Of a stretch of 64,000 bases of DNA, positions 53,041 through 62,334 are shown in pieces (position 1 is the stretch's first letter; every line of letters starts with the position of its first letter). The notes below the pieces were generated by a model. It ran no database searches. It was not told the DNA's origin and saw only the letters and a program-made list of their open reading frames with translations. The stretch lies in NCBI RefSeq assembly GCF_050947335.1, contig NC_134984.1, forward strand, positions 5,499,926 to 5,563,925. The letters are read 5' to 3'. A program made the translations under genes and the position numbers. The stretch is from Megachile rotundata (lineage: Eukaryota; Arthropoda; Insecta; Hymenoptera; Megachilidae).

Positions 53041-55773
53041 CCGGACTGTTACAACTTCTGTATTAGATTCTGAAACAGTTCTCTTTCGCTTTTTCAAGCG
53101 CTCTCTTGCCTCTATTATGAATGAGGGTTCCCTAATGGGCATACCTCTGTTATACCGGCTGTCTATGTACTCCGGTAACATGCATTGCATGTAAAATTGA
53201 ATTAATTTTGGCTCCATTTCGAATTGCCAAAATGCGTCGTCTTTTTGGACGACAGTGCATTTTATCCCTTTCGGGGTCCAAATACAAAATATACAATATT
53301 TTCTACCTGTTATGTGCAGTTGGCCTTGCACTTGGTAGAAGTATGTATGTGTTTTGCTTAGTTCAGAACCTGTTTCTTCTGTAAATATCCGTCGGATAGA
53401 CGGAATCGACTTGATTGCCTCTTCCGGCAACAAGTTCTCAGCGGTTTTTGGGCATTTGATTTCAACGATGCCCTCTTCGTCAATAACACCATCCGGTGAT
53501 GCTCCCAAGAATGGATGCGAACTATCGAGAAAAATTCCGCATTCTCTGATTTCTGTACCTATACATTTTTCCAGTTCTTGGCGGGCAATATCTTCACATT
53601 CTTGCCCGTATTTAACTGCAGGTACACTAATTATTTTCGGATACAATATTTTTCGGACCAAGTTCGCACATAATGTATCACTTCTGCGACGGCAAACGCT
53701 TCCAAAATTGGACGCTGTTAAAAGTTTTGATTTATAACTGTACCAGCGTTGATTTCTGCTTTGCCCAATTGTTTCCTTTTCAATAGTGTCTTTTCTTTCT
53801 TGCCACTTCTGGAGCATTTTCAAATGTTTTTCCTTTTCCAATTTATAAATATCTGGATTCATATCTGCTTGTGCAGCGTTTGGTCCATAATCAAAATCTT
53901 TTTGGGAGCGTAATTTTTTTTGTGCTCGCGCTCCAATATTTTTTTGACGTTTTTCATTGACTATGTTGTTGGCACGTTTTCTTTTCTTTTCCATATTGCA
54001 TACAGCTGTGGCCGGTTTCTTGTTCATCCTTATACTCAAGCGGGATAGTGCTTCTTTGGTGTTGTATTGTAATACAGCGGCTGCACATCTTGCCGTGTAC
54101 GAACCTCTTTCTCCGAGATTCAGTCTTTTTCCACCAATATATTTGGCGACGATCCCGTTAAAGCTTTCCACGCTATTATTGTTGCAGCTGTATAATAAGC
54201 TTTCTGCATGAGCTACTAATGGTTTCAGTATATCCTTAATTTGTTGATATATTCCCATATTCTTTAATTGTGGGACGATATTTTTTTCGTTCGCTTTGTT
54301 TTCCCCGTCGCAGAAGTATTTTATTTGATTGCACTCCGTATGTTCACCGAAGACATTGCTTGGCATGTTATATATATCGCCGTATAAATTTTTAATTTTT
54401 TCGTTGGTCGATACATTTTCTTTGTTTCTATATTGCGCGGCTTTTACTATCGCCGTCCGTATCCGCCGAATGCTATTTTCAACAGCTTTCCTCATACTTC
54501 CTGCTGTCGTTTTTTTTGCAATTTCTCTCATTTTTCGGCAGAAATTCCGTAACAAATGATTTGTGCATTCAATTTTCTTCACACGAATTTCTGTTTTGTA
54601 CGGATCGGCATCAATAATTTTTTTATATACGCTGCTGTCTCCATCAGCGATTAGTGTGGAATAAATCAATCCCCGCTTTTGCACGCTGGTTTTGAAACCT
54701 TCCACTATGGCATCGCCTTCCATAGCGGTGGACGCTTGATTCCTTGTCCAGTTTTTGAAACAGACATGTTTTCGGGGTTGTTCCTTTCTTCTTATAGCAC
54801 AATCACAAATTTTACATGTTTTGTTCCGCACTCCGATGAATAAAATTTTTCTGGTGCGATATCCAATTATTGCGCCAACTCCCGACGCAGAGTTATATGT
54901 TCCGGTGCGGTATGATCTTTTCATCCAGCTCCCGTCGGCAACGACGGGAATGTGCGGGATTCCAGAACCTGGAAGAATATCTCCTCTTTCAATAGCTAAT
55001 TGCTTTTCTTCTTCAGCCGCTGCTATCATTTCTTTTTCTGCTGCAGCAATCAACGAATTCACGATTTCATCGTGTTGCTTTACATATTGCCTCTTCGACA
55101 TACATTGTATGTTCATTGCAGCAAGAAATTCTTCCAATTGGGCGTAGCTGCCACCAGTAAATATCGTACCAGCCACGGCACTTTGATTGATATTCATTTC
55201 TTGAACTTCATCAGGTTGACTGTGGATATCACCTTTATAATGGCACATAGTGCACACTACGCTGAGGGTTGTCCTCAGGCCCGACCGTTTTATGCCGGTT
55301 ATTTCCAGATATTTTATTCCACAGTCTTCCCTGTTCTCGGCATGGTTGCTCATTTTTTTCAATTCTTCAAACATATGGCGCATATTCACAATGCTCGAGC
55401 CATTGTAGATAGAGGACATTTTTTCTGACTCGGTCGTTCTTATTTTTTCTATTAGTAAATTTTCTTCCAGGTCTGAGTTATCCGCGGATATGGTATTTTC
55501 CTCAATTTCTTCCGACGGACAATAAATCCCATCGGATGTTGACGGCTGATTTATAAATTGTACACCAATATTTTTCTTCTTGTTAGTTATGCCGTCAACA
55601 TTTTCCAATTTTTTCTTCTGAGCGGCTAATAAGCATTCTCTTCTTTTGCGCCACAGCCTTCTTTGTGAATATCTTCTTTTTGAAAGGGGCAATGTTTTCT
55701 TCATTCCTTTCGTATTATACACATTTTCCACCGTTTCTTCGCCTTCGGCAATGCACAAATTTATCATGTTCAT
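53023..55773 (-). CDS. Mutator-like transposase fused to a YqaJ-type nuclease, intact frame
   Basis: From ATG 55773 a frame of 916 residues runs without a stop to 53023; an in-frame GTG at 55791 is less likely as start. The N-terminus is basic (KRRYSQRRLWRKRR), then acidic. Residues about 125-590 match the Mutator-like DDE domain: C-x2-C in VVCTMCHY; GGSYAQLEEFLAAMNIQCMS; D280 in VVADGSWMK; D377 in LIADGDSSVY; E536 in NNNSVESFN; then GGKRLN. A Lys-rich linker follows (about 590-680). Residues about 685-850 are a YqaJ/lambda-exonuclease PD-(D/E)XK fold: LTASNFGSVCRR, E725 in YGQECE, D761 in GASPDGVID, E771 and K773 in VEIKCP, then YFYQVQGQL. All catalytic residues are present. Predicted role: excision/integration plus DNA end processing in the nucleus. 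The fusion is inferred to act as one protein. Confidence 0.9.
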   Translation of the reverse strand: MNMINLCIAEGEETVENVYNTKGMKKTLPLSKRRYSQRRLWRKRRECLLAAQKKKLENVDGITNKKKNIGVQFINQPSTSDGIYCPSEEIEENTISADNSDLEENLLIEKIRTTESEKMSSIYNGSSIVNMRHMFEELKKMSNHAENREDCGIKYLEITGIKRSGLRTTLSVVCTMCHYKGDIHSQPDEVQEMNINQSAVAGTIFTGGSYAQLEEFLAAMNIQCMSKRQYVKQHDEIVNSLIAAAEKEMIAAAEEEKQLAIERGDILPGSGIPHIPVVADGSWMKRSYRTGTYNSASGVGAIIGYRTRKILFIGVRNKTCKICDCAIRRKEQPRKHVCFKNWTRNQASTAMEGDAIVEGFKTSVQKRGLIYSTLIADGDSSVYKKIIDADPYKTEIRVKKIECTNHLLRNFCRKMREIAKKTTAGSMRKAVENSIRRIRTAIVKAAQYRNKENVSTNEKIKNLYGDIYNMPSNVFGEHTECNQIKYFCDGENKANEKNIVPQLKNMGIYQQIKDILKPLVAHAESLLYSCNNNSVESFNGIVAKYIGGKRLNLGERGSYTARCAAAVLQYNTKEALSRLSIRMNKKPATAVCNMEKKRKRANNIVNEKRQKNIGARAQKKLRSQKDFDYGPNAAQADMNPDIYKLEKEKHLKMLQKWQERKDTIEKETIGQSRNQRWYSYKSKLLTASNFGSVCRRRSDTLCANLVRKILYPKIISVPAVKYGQECEDIARQELEKCIGTEIRECGIFLDSSHPFLGASPDGVIDEEGIVEIKCPKTAENLLPEEAIKSIPSIRRIFTEETGSELSKTHTYFYQVQGQLHITGRKYCIFCIWTPKGIKCTVVQKDDAFWQFEMEPKLIQFYMQCMLPEYIDSRYNRGMPIREPSFIIEARERLKKRKRTVSESNTEVVTVRRRTVL

Positions 55774-55789
55774 ATTACAAACTTTACTC

Positions 55790-55995
55790 ACAATTTTTCA
55801 CGCACTGTTTGAAACACACAGTTGTGTACACTTATAGTGTAATAAAAAAAAATAGAAAAAAAAGAAAAAAAAATATTATAATATAATAATATAATTCTTT
55901 TCTCACAATTTTTCACACACTGTTTAAAACACACAGTGTACACTTACAGTGAAATAAAAAAAAATAGAAAAAAAGAAAAAAAAATATAATTCGCG
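55790..55995. repeat. 115-bp tandem duplication upstream of the transposase gene
   Basis: CTCACAATTTTTCAC starts at 55790 and 55905. Each unit continues ACTGTTT.AAACACACAG, GTGTACACTTA.AGTG and an A-rich run. It lies between the divergent genes and could carry promoter or transposase-binding sites. Confidence 0.8.
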
Positions 55996-56119
55996 ATCGT
56001 TTTACCTTACTTTTGTACGTTATCGCAGTAAAATGTCGCGAACTATACTGTGATATATTTTTTTCCGCTCGAAAAATGCATGGTGAGAAGGCATTTCTTT
56101 ATTTCTCGATACTTGTATA

Positions 56120-56330
56120 CAGGGTGTCTCACAATTGGTGTAACTACCGTAAAGGAGTGGTGGAGGATGTAATTCTGAATAAGATTTCCCTTTGCAAAAA
56201 TGGTCCCTGTTTTTCGTTAATAATTAAAAAACGAAGCTTTTAACCCCATTTTTGCGAAGGAAAATCTTATTCAGAATTACATCCTCTACCATCCTTTTAC
56301 CTTGAGTTACACGAGTTGTGAGACACCTTG
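56120..56330. mobile_element. Small palindromic MITE between the divergent genes
   Basis: TA flanks a 211-bp unit starting CAGGGTGTCTCACAATTGGT and ending with the reverse complement of a close variant (ACACGAGTTGTGAGACACCTTG). The middle has GAATAAGATTTCC answered by GGAAAATCTTATTC. It is later than the host element. Confidence 0.85.
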
Positions 56331-56351
56331 TATGTGTGTGGATGATCGGGA

Positions 56352-56378
56352 CTCGCCATCGGTCGTGATAATCATTTG
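56352..56378 (+). promoter_or_regulatory. Promoter-proximal motif shared by the two small genes (copy 2)
   Basis: CTCGCCATCGGTCGTGATAA ... CATTTG, 22 nt upstream of the ATG at 56400. It corresponds to 40247-40276 beside the decayed element. Confidence 0.45.
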
Positions 56379-56399
56379 TTCGTCATTACAAGCTTCGCC

Positions 56400-57044
56400 A
56401 TGGCAGAAAACACGTCACATGAGGTATGTATAACATTATGAATATAAGAAAATAATATTATTACATGATAGCAATTAATTATTACATTACGTTAAAAAAA
56501 TAAATAAATCGTTTTATATGCAGATGGAGATTGATGCAAAGGATGCAGAAGAAAAGAAAAAAGAAGATGTAAAAAAAGAAAAAGAGAACGACAGGCCGCC
56601 AACAGATAATGTAAGTCAAGTGTTTGATGTTTATTTATTACGATGTATTTATTAAGAAAAAATTACATGTTCGTGGAATCTTATCATTACCAACATATCG
56701 AATTGTGCCTGGAAGTGTGTGTGTTTCATTTAATAATTTACATGTCGGTGATACTTTTTGGAAAATAAAAATGTGTAATTATAATTTTACTGTTTTAGTT
56801 GAAGAAACTGTTGAAGAAATTGCTGTATGGCGGCTGTGGGGGCCGCGCGCGCGGCCGCGGGCGCGGACGCTGGCGCGGGCGCGGTCGCGGTCGCGGTCGC
56901 GGTCGCGGTGGCCATGGTCATGGCCATGCCACCAACCAGGGCAATAGAAGTTTGAATGGAGGGCGCGGACGCTGGCAGACAAGGGGCAGACGCGGCCGAA
57001 AATCGTTAAATTTCACTAACAATTATAAATTCATATTACAATAA
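56400..57044 (+). CDS. Three-exon gene for a small Lys/Glu- and Gly/Arg-rich protein, divergent from the transposase
   Basis: Exon 1 (56400-56423) encodes MAENTSHE and ends at GTATGT. Exon 2 (56524-56610) encodes MEIDAKDAEEKKKEDVKKEK and NDRPPTDN, between TATATGCAG and GTAAGT. Exon 3 (56799-57044), after TGTTTTAG, encodes LKKLLKKLLYGGCGGRARGR, a long GRGR tract, GGHGHGHA and a basic tail. All introns are phase 0 (100 and 188 nt). The predicted product has 118 residues. A short amphipathic Leu/Lys helix precedes an RGG-like tract, which suggests nucleic-acid binding. AATAAA overlaps the stop codon. Upstream and facing away is the Mutator/YqaJ gene, and the same arrangement occurs at 40294. Whether it is an element gene or a captured host gene is open. 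Confidence 0.6.
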
Positions 57045-57084
57045 ATATTCATATAGTAAAATTAATAATGTTATTGTCATTTTG

Positions 57085-57115
<31 letters not shown>

Positions 57116-57189
57116 AACAGAATTGTTTACTAAATTAATTAAACGTACAAACAGCAATTTTTTTATTCTTCATACCATGTTTTACAGTT
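57045..57189. repeat. (CT)n microsatellite and flank
   Basis: CTCTCT... spans about 57083-57112. Nothing else is recognised between the small gene's polyadenylation signal and the fold-back relative. Confidence 0.7.
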
Positions 57190-57860
57190 TTAGCAATACG
57201 TACAAGAGTTTGCCATTGAATTATGTGACATGCGCGATGCCATGCGCAATGGCATACCCAGTCTATAAGGCTAAGTTGTAGTTATCTACTGTAGTTATCG
57301 ACCAATTTATATTTTTATCGACATTGTCGGTAACTTGTCCAAAAATGTCAAAATAGGCGAAAAATACTACGAGCGCTGCCACCGGATAATCGTTGAACTA
57401 TATTTCACGGCTTACGGCCATCTGGCTTGCCTAGATCAGCGTCTGTCTCACTCATGCACCTTCGAAAATTCGACTTTATTCTGTACAGAGTATTTATTAC
57501 TATCTAAAACGACCAGAGCGGCCTGTAGGGAAGTCCACTGATGGCCGCTGTACTCGTAAAAACTTCATTTTCGCAATATTCAAGCGTTAAAGTCGAATTT
57601 CAGAAATCACCTCGTCTTCTTCGCACATCGCATTGGTGTGAGAGAGACGACTCGATTTTCCGAAATTCGACTTTAACGCTTGAATATTGCGAAAATGAAG
57701 TTTTTACGAGTACAGCGGCCATCAGTGGACTTCCCTACAGGCCGCTCTGGTCGTTTTAGATAGTAATAAATACCCTGTACAGAATAAAGTCGAATTTTCG
57801 AAGGTGCATGAGTGAGACAGACGCTGATTTATGCAAACAAGATGGCCGCCGCGGGACACT
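57190..57860. repeat. Fold-back relative of the giant element, with its own inner palindrome
   Basis: 57200-57410 resembles 42530-42700 (CATGCGCAATGGCATACCCA, CATTGTCGGTAACTTG, ACTACGAGCGCTGCCA). From 57418 to 57845 there is a clean palindrome of about 200-bp arms centred near 57630: GGCGACTTTATTCTGTAC-like stems, with GTCTGTCTCACTCATGCACC answered by its reverse. AAGATGGCCGCC closes it, as in the giant element. Confidence 0.75.
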
Positions 57861-58539
57861 CGTCTTAAGAGGAAATGGAACAACCTTTTATTTACAAACC
57901 CGCCAATATTTTTTTGATCCGTGTGAACCAGAAAATACTGTTTTGCTTCTTGATTCATGGAAAAGATATAGCGAGAAGAAGTTATGACGATCAATCCCTA
58001 GGTAAGAAACAGTGTAAGAAACAGGAAATATTAAAAATAGCAAAAAATACCCTACCGTTTGTTCAACCATTTAATGTTAACAGGTTTCGAAGTTGAAAAA
58101 ATTTTATTCATCAAATTTCTAATCCTTTAGTTTTATTGAATTTAGATACAAATTTATTCACAAAAGACAATGTAATAAAAATTGATTAAGCTAAAGTTGA
58201 ATGCTTGCTTCTGAAGATTGTTATATAGTGTGCACAATAATAAAATTCAATGAAGAAATTCATTATTAAAAGTCAAATAAATAAACTTATATCTTCGGCT
58301 AAAAGTTTCATTGACCATAGAAATCTTTGTTCCGTATTACGACGACTAGTACCGCGGCGGACTTATACCTGTCCGCTGGTCCTTCCCTGGCTACCGATGG
58401 AACAATGAACATCTGATATTACCCAATTGTTAAGGACGTGACAAATTATCGCATAAAAAGGGCTGACCCTCTTCGAAAACAGATCTGAACTCACTTCTCC
58501 GTAAAAAGTAGAAGAAAATTGTATATGTAATAATTATTG
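57861..58539 (+). other. Gap with a weak coding-like segment
   Basis: From about 57907 to 58000 one plus frame reads FFDPCEPENTVLLLDSWKRY and continues to a GTAAG site (58002). It could be a transposase fragment (VLLLDSW-type). I cannot assign a family. The rest is AT-rich without features. Confidence 0.25.
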
Positions 58540-58920
58540 CTAAATTACAATAAACAAAAAATTCCAAAAACACGTATCCCCTATTTTGATCTATATTTTT
58601 AGTATACAAAGCTGATAAAAAAGGGCATTTTTTAAATATATTATTTAAATAAATAATTTCGCCCGAAATTTTTGACACTAGCTAAATTTCTGACTAAAAA
58701 CTACACAATTTAAAAAAAAATTTACCTTCCTACACCCTCTAGTTTCCGAGATATTAAGGAAAATGTGTTTTCAACCCCGAACTTTGAGGGCTATTTTCAC
58801 CCCCTCAACATGGATGTTCGCAAATATAAAAAAATACGTGTCAAATGATTTTTAAAAAGCTACCACATATGTCAATTTCATTAAAATCGGCGTGTAACAC
58901 CTTGGTGATGTCCCTTGTTA
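58540..58920. repeat. Diverged arm of the 19813-21173 fold-back family
   Basis: AAAAATTCCAAAAACACGTA, TTCCGAGATATT, GAGGGCTATTTTCACCCC and AAATACGTGTCAAAT occur in the same order as at 20755-21173. Confidence 0.75.
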
Positions 58921-59041
58921 GAGGCTCGTGCGTAATACGGTGCAGTCGATTCGAACATAGAGCAAGTCAAGATGAACAACCGGTCTTAACGCAGTTGTTA
59001 CAATTAATTCCGAATTTTACTTAAAGTTTATTTTCACATAG

Positions 59042-59437
59042 TCTTCCAAATATCCCAACCGTACTCGCACTAAACGGTTGAATAAGAAACAGCGTCGAGG
59101 AGGAATTAGAGAAAGACTCCGTCGCGAAAGACGGAGAAGACGCGACGAAACCTTGCGTCTACAGTCACAGCCGCCCATCGAACAGGAACTTCCCTGTTCT
59201 CCAGATTCTGAAGCCACGACCATTTTAAATTCGGACCGCGATCCCGAAATAATTGTCATTTCAAGTGACGAGGAGGAAGGAACGATTCCCTCTCCTCCGC
59301 CCCTCGAAGTTCTGGATACTGCTACAGCTATTAAAATCAGTCAACACGACGAAATACCTGTTCACATATTGAAATCGTTTTTAAACAATTACGAAGAGAT
59401 TAGACACGGTTCAGCACCACTCGATTTGTATCAATGA
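59042..59437 (+). CDS. Possible terminal exon, Arg-rich then acidic protein
   Basis: TTTATTTTCACATAG just before 59042 is a good 3' splice site. The frame then reads SSKYPNRTRTKRLNKKQRR through a strongly basic RRERRRRRDE segment, then Ser/Asp/Glu-rich sequence (IVISSDEEEG), and stops at 59437. AATAAA lies about 35 nt downstream (near 59472). There is no ATG at the beginning, so earlier exons would be needed. It may be part of the second Gypsy family, whose tail begins at 59872, or an independent gene. The family is not recognised. Confidence 0.4.
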   Translation, partial: SSKYPNRTRTKRLNKKQRRGGIRERLRRERRRRRDETLRLQSQPPIEQELPCSPDSEATTILNSDRDPEIIVISSDEEEGTIPSPPPLEVLDTATAIKISQHDEIPVHILKSFLNNYEEIRHGSAPLDLYQ

Positions 59438-59689
59438 TGTGAGAGCATGTACCAAATTCACAACCCTTTTGAATAAAGTTATTTTACGGATTACCGAGCG
59501 TTCCTTCTTTCTCCCTCACTCTCATCCACACCTCTAACAAAGTCGCGAAGTCAGTAGAGCCGTGTATTCGACTGTCGGGTCTCTCGCTGATTTGGCGGAC
59601 CCCACATTATACGGGAGTATTTTAATAATTCTTCTACCGCATCCTGCGATCTCTCGAGCCGCTCCGAGATATCCCAGGTTCTCTCGTTC
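59438..59689. other. Gap with no supported feature
   Basis: CT-rich stretch after the AATAAA site, then ordinary sequence. Nothing assigned. Confidence 0.3.
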
Positions 59690-59830
59690 GTTACGTACCC
59701 TCCGATTATCATAAGTCGGCAACCCGAACCTGCCATCTGTCGATAACCATCGTTACCGACCGTCGATAAATCGAAATTACGTACCATCGATACACAGGGT
59801 TACCCTCCGTTAGTAAGTCGAGGCTCCCCC
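59690..59830. repeat. Degenerate GTTACC/GTCGATAA motif cluster
   Basis: ATAAGTCGGCAAC, CTGTCGATAACCATCGTTAC, CGACCGTCGATAAATCG and GGGTTACCCTCCGTTAGTAA resemble the units of the 30029-30302 minisatellite. More diverged and shorter. Confidence 0.4.
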
Positions 59831-59871
59831 ACCCCCCTGGGCCACGAGAATTAACATCTACCAATTCATTA

Positions 59872-59991
59872 CCACAAAGGAAAAAACAAAAACAGTATTC
59901 ATCAAAGGAAATAAGCTCAGATGAATTTAATTACTATGACACGGACGACTCAGAAAACGAATTGGCAGAATCAAGAGGAAGAGGCCCCTAA
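59872..59991 (+). pseudogene. Gypsy tether fragment immediately upstream of an LTR
   Basis: A 39-codon open stretch ends in TAA at 59989-59991 and reads KEISSDEFNYYDTDDSENE. This matches the acidic block in the tether of the full-length Gypsy (EEEISSDESNYYDTNGSDED). It lies 11 nt before the LTR start at 60003, so integrase and all else between are missing. This ties the TGTGACG LTR family to a relative of the TGTAACG element. Confidence 0.65.
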
Positions 59992-60002
59992 GATCAAGCA
60001 CC

Positions 60003-61169
60003 TGTGACGTGGTATTTTATACCCGTCACAAGGAGCCTCCTCGGGAGACCGGACGGGTCATAGGTCGTGGTCAGATACCGTCTAGAGAGAGAACGAAGCG
60101 CGTATAATACCGTAAGAACGAATTCTGCCGCTATACTATTTTATATGTACCGCCGGAGAATGACGTCACGGTCAACGAAGGAGCGACGTACGTCGAGGGA
60201 AAACGCCGCTGCTCTACCGCTACCCCGTTCGGATCATCCGATAGACGAAGAGAGGCAGCGGAGTAAGAGGAAAGAAACCAGCGAGAAACCGACGTACGCC
60301 GAAGGAAAGTGCCGATTCCCTGCCGCTTCCCCGCTGCGGCCCTACGATAGGAGAAGAGAGGCTGTGGAGACGGAAGTGGTCCTGCCGAAGAAGACTTCGA
60401 TAGAATTCGGAAACTCCGGCAGAGGGTGGGGGAAGGCTACGAGGTGTCCTAATACCGGCGCAAGGGCTCGCGGATCCCTATTCTGTATCTGGCAATTGCC
60501 GAGTGCTTTTTGTTACGTTTTCTATTATCGATCCGAGAGGAAAAATCCCGATTCCGCTGCGACCTGTACCTGGACACCTTGGTAAGCCCCTCCATTACCG
60601 TGTTATATTTGTAAAAGAGCGCGAAATCAAGATTGTCATATCGTGGGTTGTAGACCACCTGGCTTGCCATTCACGGGCAGGTTCTGCAAAGTGTGACCGG
60701 AGTGGCTTTGTATCGTAGGGAAATTAGTTTAAGTTAGAAGGGTAAAAACCCGGGGGCCCCTGTCCGGGACGATCGCGGATCCCGACGTCCGGACTTTTTC
60801 GCGTCGTCGAGAGATCACTTCTCGATCTCTCGAATCGTCACTCGGCTGGATCACCAAACCTGTACCGGGGAATGGTACAGCGTAAGCTACAATCAAAGTA
60901 TCGTCTCGAGTAGGCCTTTACCAATATTGTACCCTCCCACGTCTCGATTTCGCGAACTCTTGGTACGGGAGTAGAACATAAAGTGCATGTTTGTCGCGTA
61001 ACTTCTCGCCTTCTCTCTCTAGACGGTCGCCGATACAGAATCGTTTCGCGTGTAGAATTAAGTCGCGTCGCGTATAAAATTAAGTGCGTTGCGTTTAGTA
61101 TAATTGCGTTTCGTCGTGTTTCGTCGCGTTGCGTTCCGTTAAAATAATTGCGTCACGTTTTGTTAAGTA
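60003..61169 (+). repeat. 3' LTR of a second Gypsy family, truncated by an insertion
   Basis: It starts TGTGACGTGGTATTTTATAC and matches, in reverse complement, 22827-25314 minus the nested 1254-bp LTR. It breaks at 61169, where CAGTAAATATTCG begins after TA. TATAAAATA near the start and GC-rich regulatory-looking segments are shared by both copies. Confidence 0.8.
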
Positions 61170-61637
61170 CAGTAAATATTCGATATGTGCACAAATGATC
61201 TGTACGATATGTGCACCAAAGTTATCCCCACCACTGGGGGGGAAGACCCCTTCAGACGCCGTGAAGCTCGATCGTCGAGAAATGTAACATGATCCGGGAT
61301 CGGGTATATCCATGAAGCAATACATATACAAATATAAAACATTTTTATTTTTGATTTTTCCGAGATCTAACTTTTACTAATAGATTCTTTACATTTTTAA
61401 TCGACTTCGAAAAAGGAGGAGGTTACTCAATTCGATCAGTATATATATTTTTTTATTTTTATTTTTTGTATTATTATTATTTTTATTTTCTATGTGTGCC
61501 CGCCTATTACGCCTAGCTGGATGCACCGATCGGAACGAAACCTTTTGCATCTGGTAGGTTCTGACTTCCCATTGGTACCATTATCAAAAAATTTTTCATT
61601 TTTTAATTGCAAAGTGTTGTTATTGCAAAAAAACCGG
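61170..61637. other. Insertion of unknown type
   Basis: TA followed by CAGTAAATATTCGATATGTG, with GATATGTGCAC repeated at 61181 and 61207. The beginning resembles the 62-bp repeat at 41147. Beyond about 61320 the sequence is T/A-rich with no feature. The other end is not found. Confidence 0.35.
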
Positions 61638-61912
61638 CAACTTTTGAAATAAACTTTTCTCGATTTTAGTGTGCTTTTAATATCTTATCACGGACATGAT
61701 TCTGAACAATTTTGTTCATATACAAATTTCGCGGAAAGCTTTAGTTTTCGAGATATTAGCAAAAAATTGTTGAAAAGTTTTGAAATCAACTTTGGACGAT
61801 TTTAATGTCCTTTTAATATGTTATCAGGGGCACGATTCTGAACAACTTTTTCCTTATCCGCAATTAAGGGGAAGCTTTAGTTTTCGAGTTATTAGCGAAA
61901 AACTATTGTTAC
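61638..61912. repeat. Tandem dimer of about 139 bp
   Basis: Two units share TTTTGAAAT(A/C)AACTTT, GATTCTGAACAA and AAGCTTTAGTTTTCGAG, starting near 61638 and 61777. They lie downstream of the Helitron helicase remnant. Confidence 0.75.
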
Positions 61913-62334
61913 TAATATATTGAATTCTACGTATGCCTTCGTGTCTCTGGTGGTGTATGAGTCAACATGCAGTCGCCGATTTTCTACTGTTTCTACAAAC
62001 ACGTCTTGTCGGCCGAAAATCAGTATACATGTATAATAACTATTGTTATTGCAAAATCCTATTCTTTGGTATTGTTATGTAAGAAATGCACCGATCGCGA
62101 TGAAACTTTTCGAATCTCGAAGATCTTTCCAAGATGATCTCATTTGTAACAGACATTTATGGGACTCGTTAATTGTTAATAACTATTGATATTGGAAAAG
62201 ATTTATTCTTACCTTGCAAGAAATATGGCGACCGTGATTTTTCAAAGTTGTTCCTGTTAGTAGACTTCGTCAATTTCTTTATCAATTGGCCGCAAATAAA
62301 AGAGAAGGAAAAAAAACAGACTTGGCTTGTTTCT
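61913..62334. other. Gap downstream of the helicase remnant
   Basis: ATGCACCGATCGCGATGAAA near 62088 resembles ATGCACCGATCGGAACGAAA near 61523. I searched for a Helitron 3' end (hairpin and CTRR on the minus strand) without success. Confidence 0.35.

Noticed and set aside
53354..55428. Plus-strand frames opposite the Mutator/YqaJ gene
   Set aside because: Antisense shadows of a long conserved coding region.
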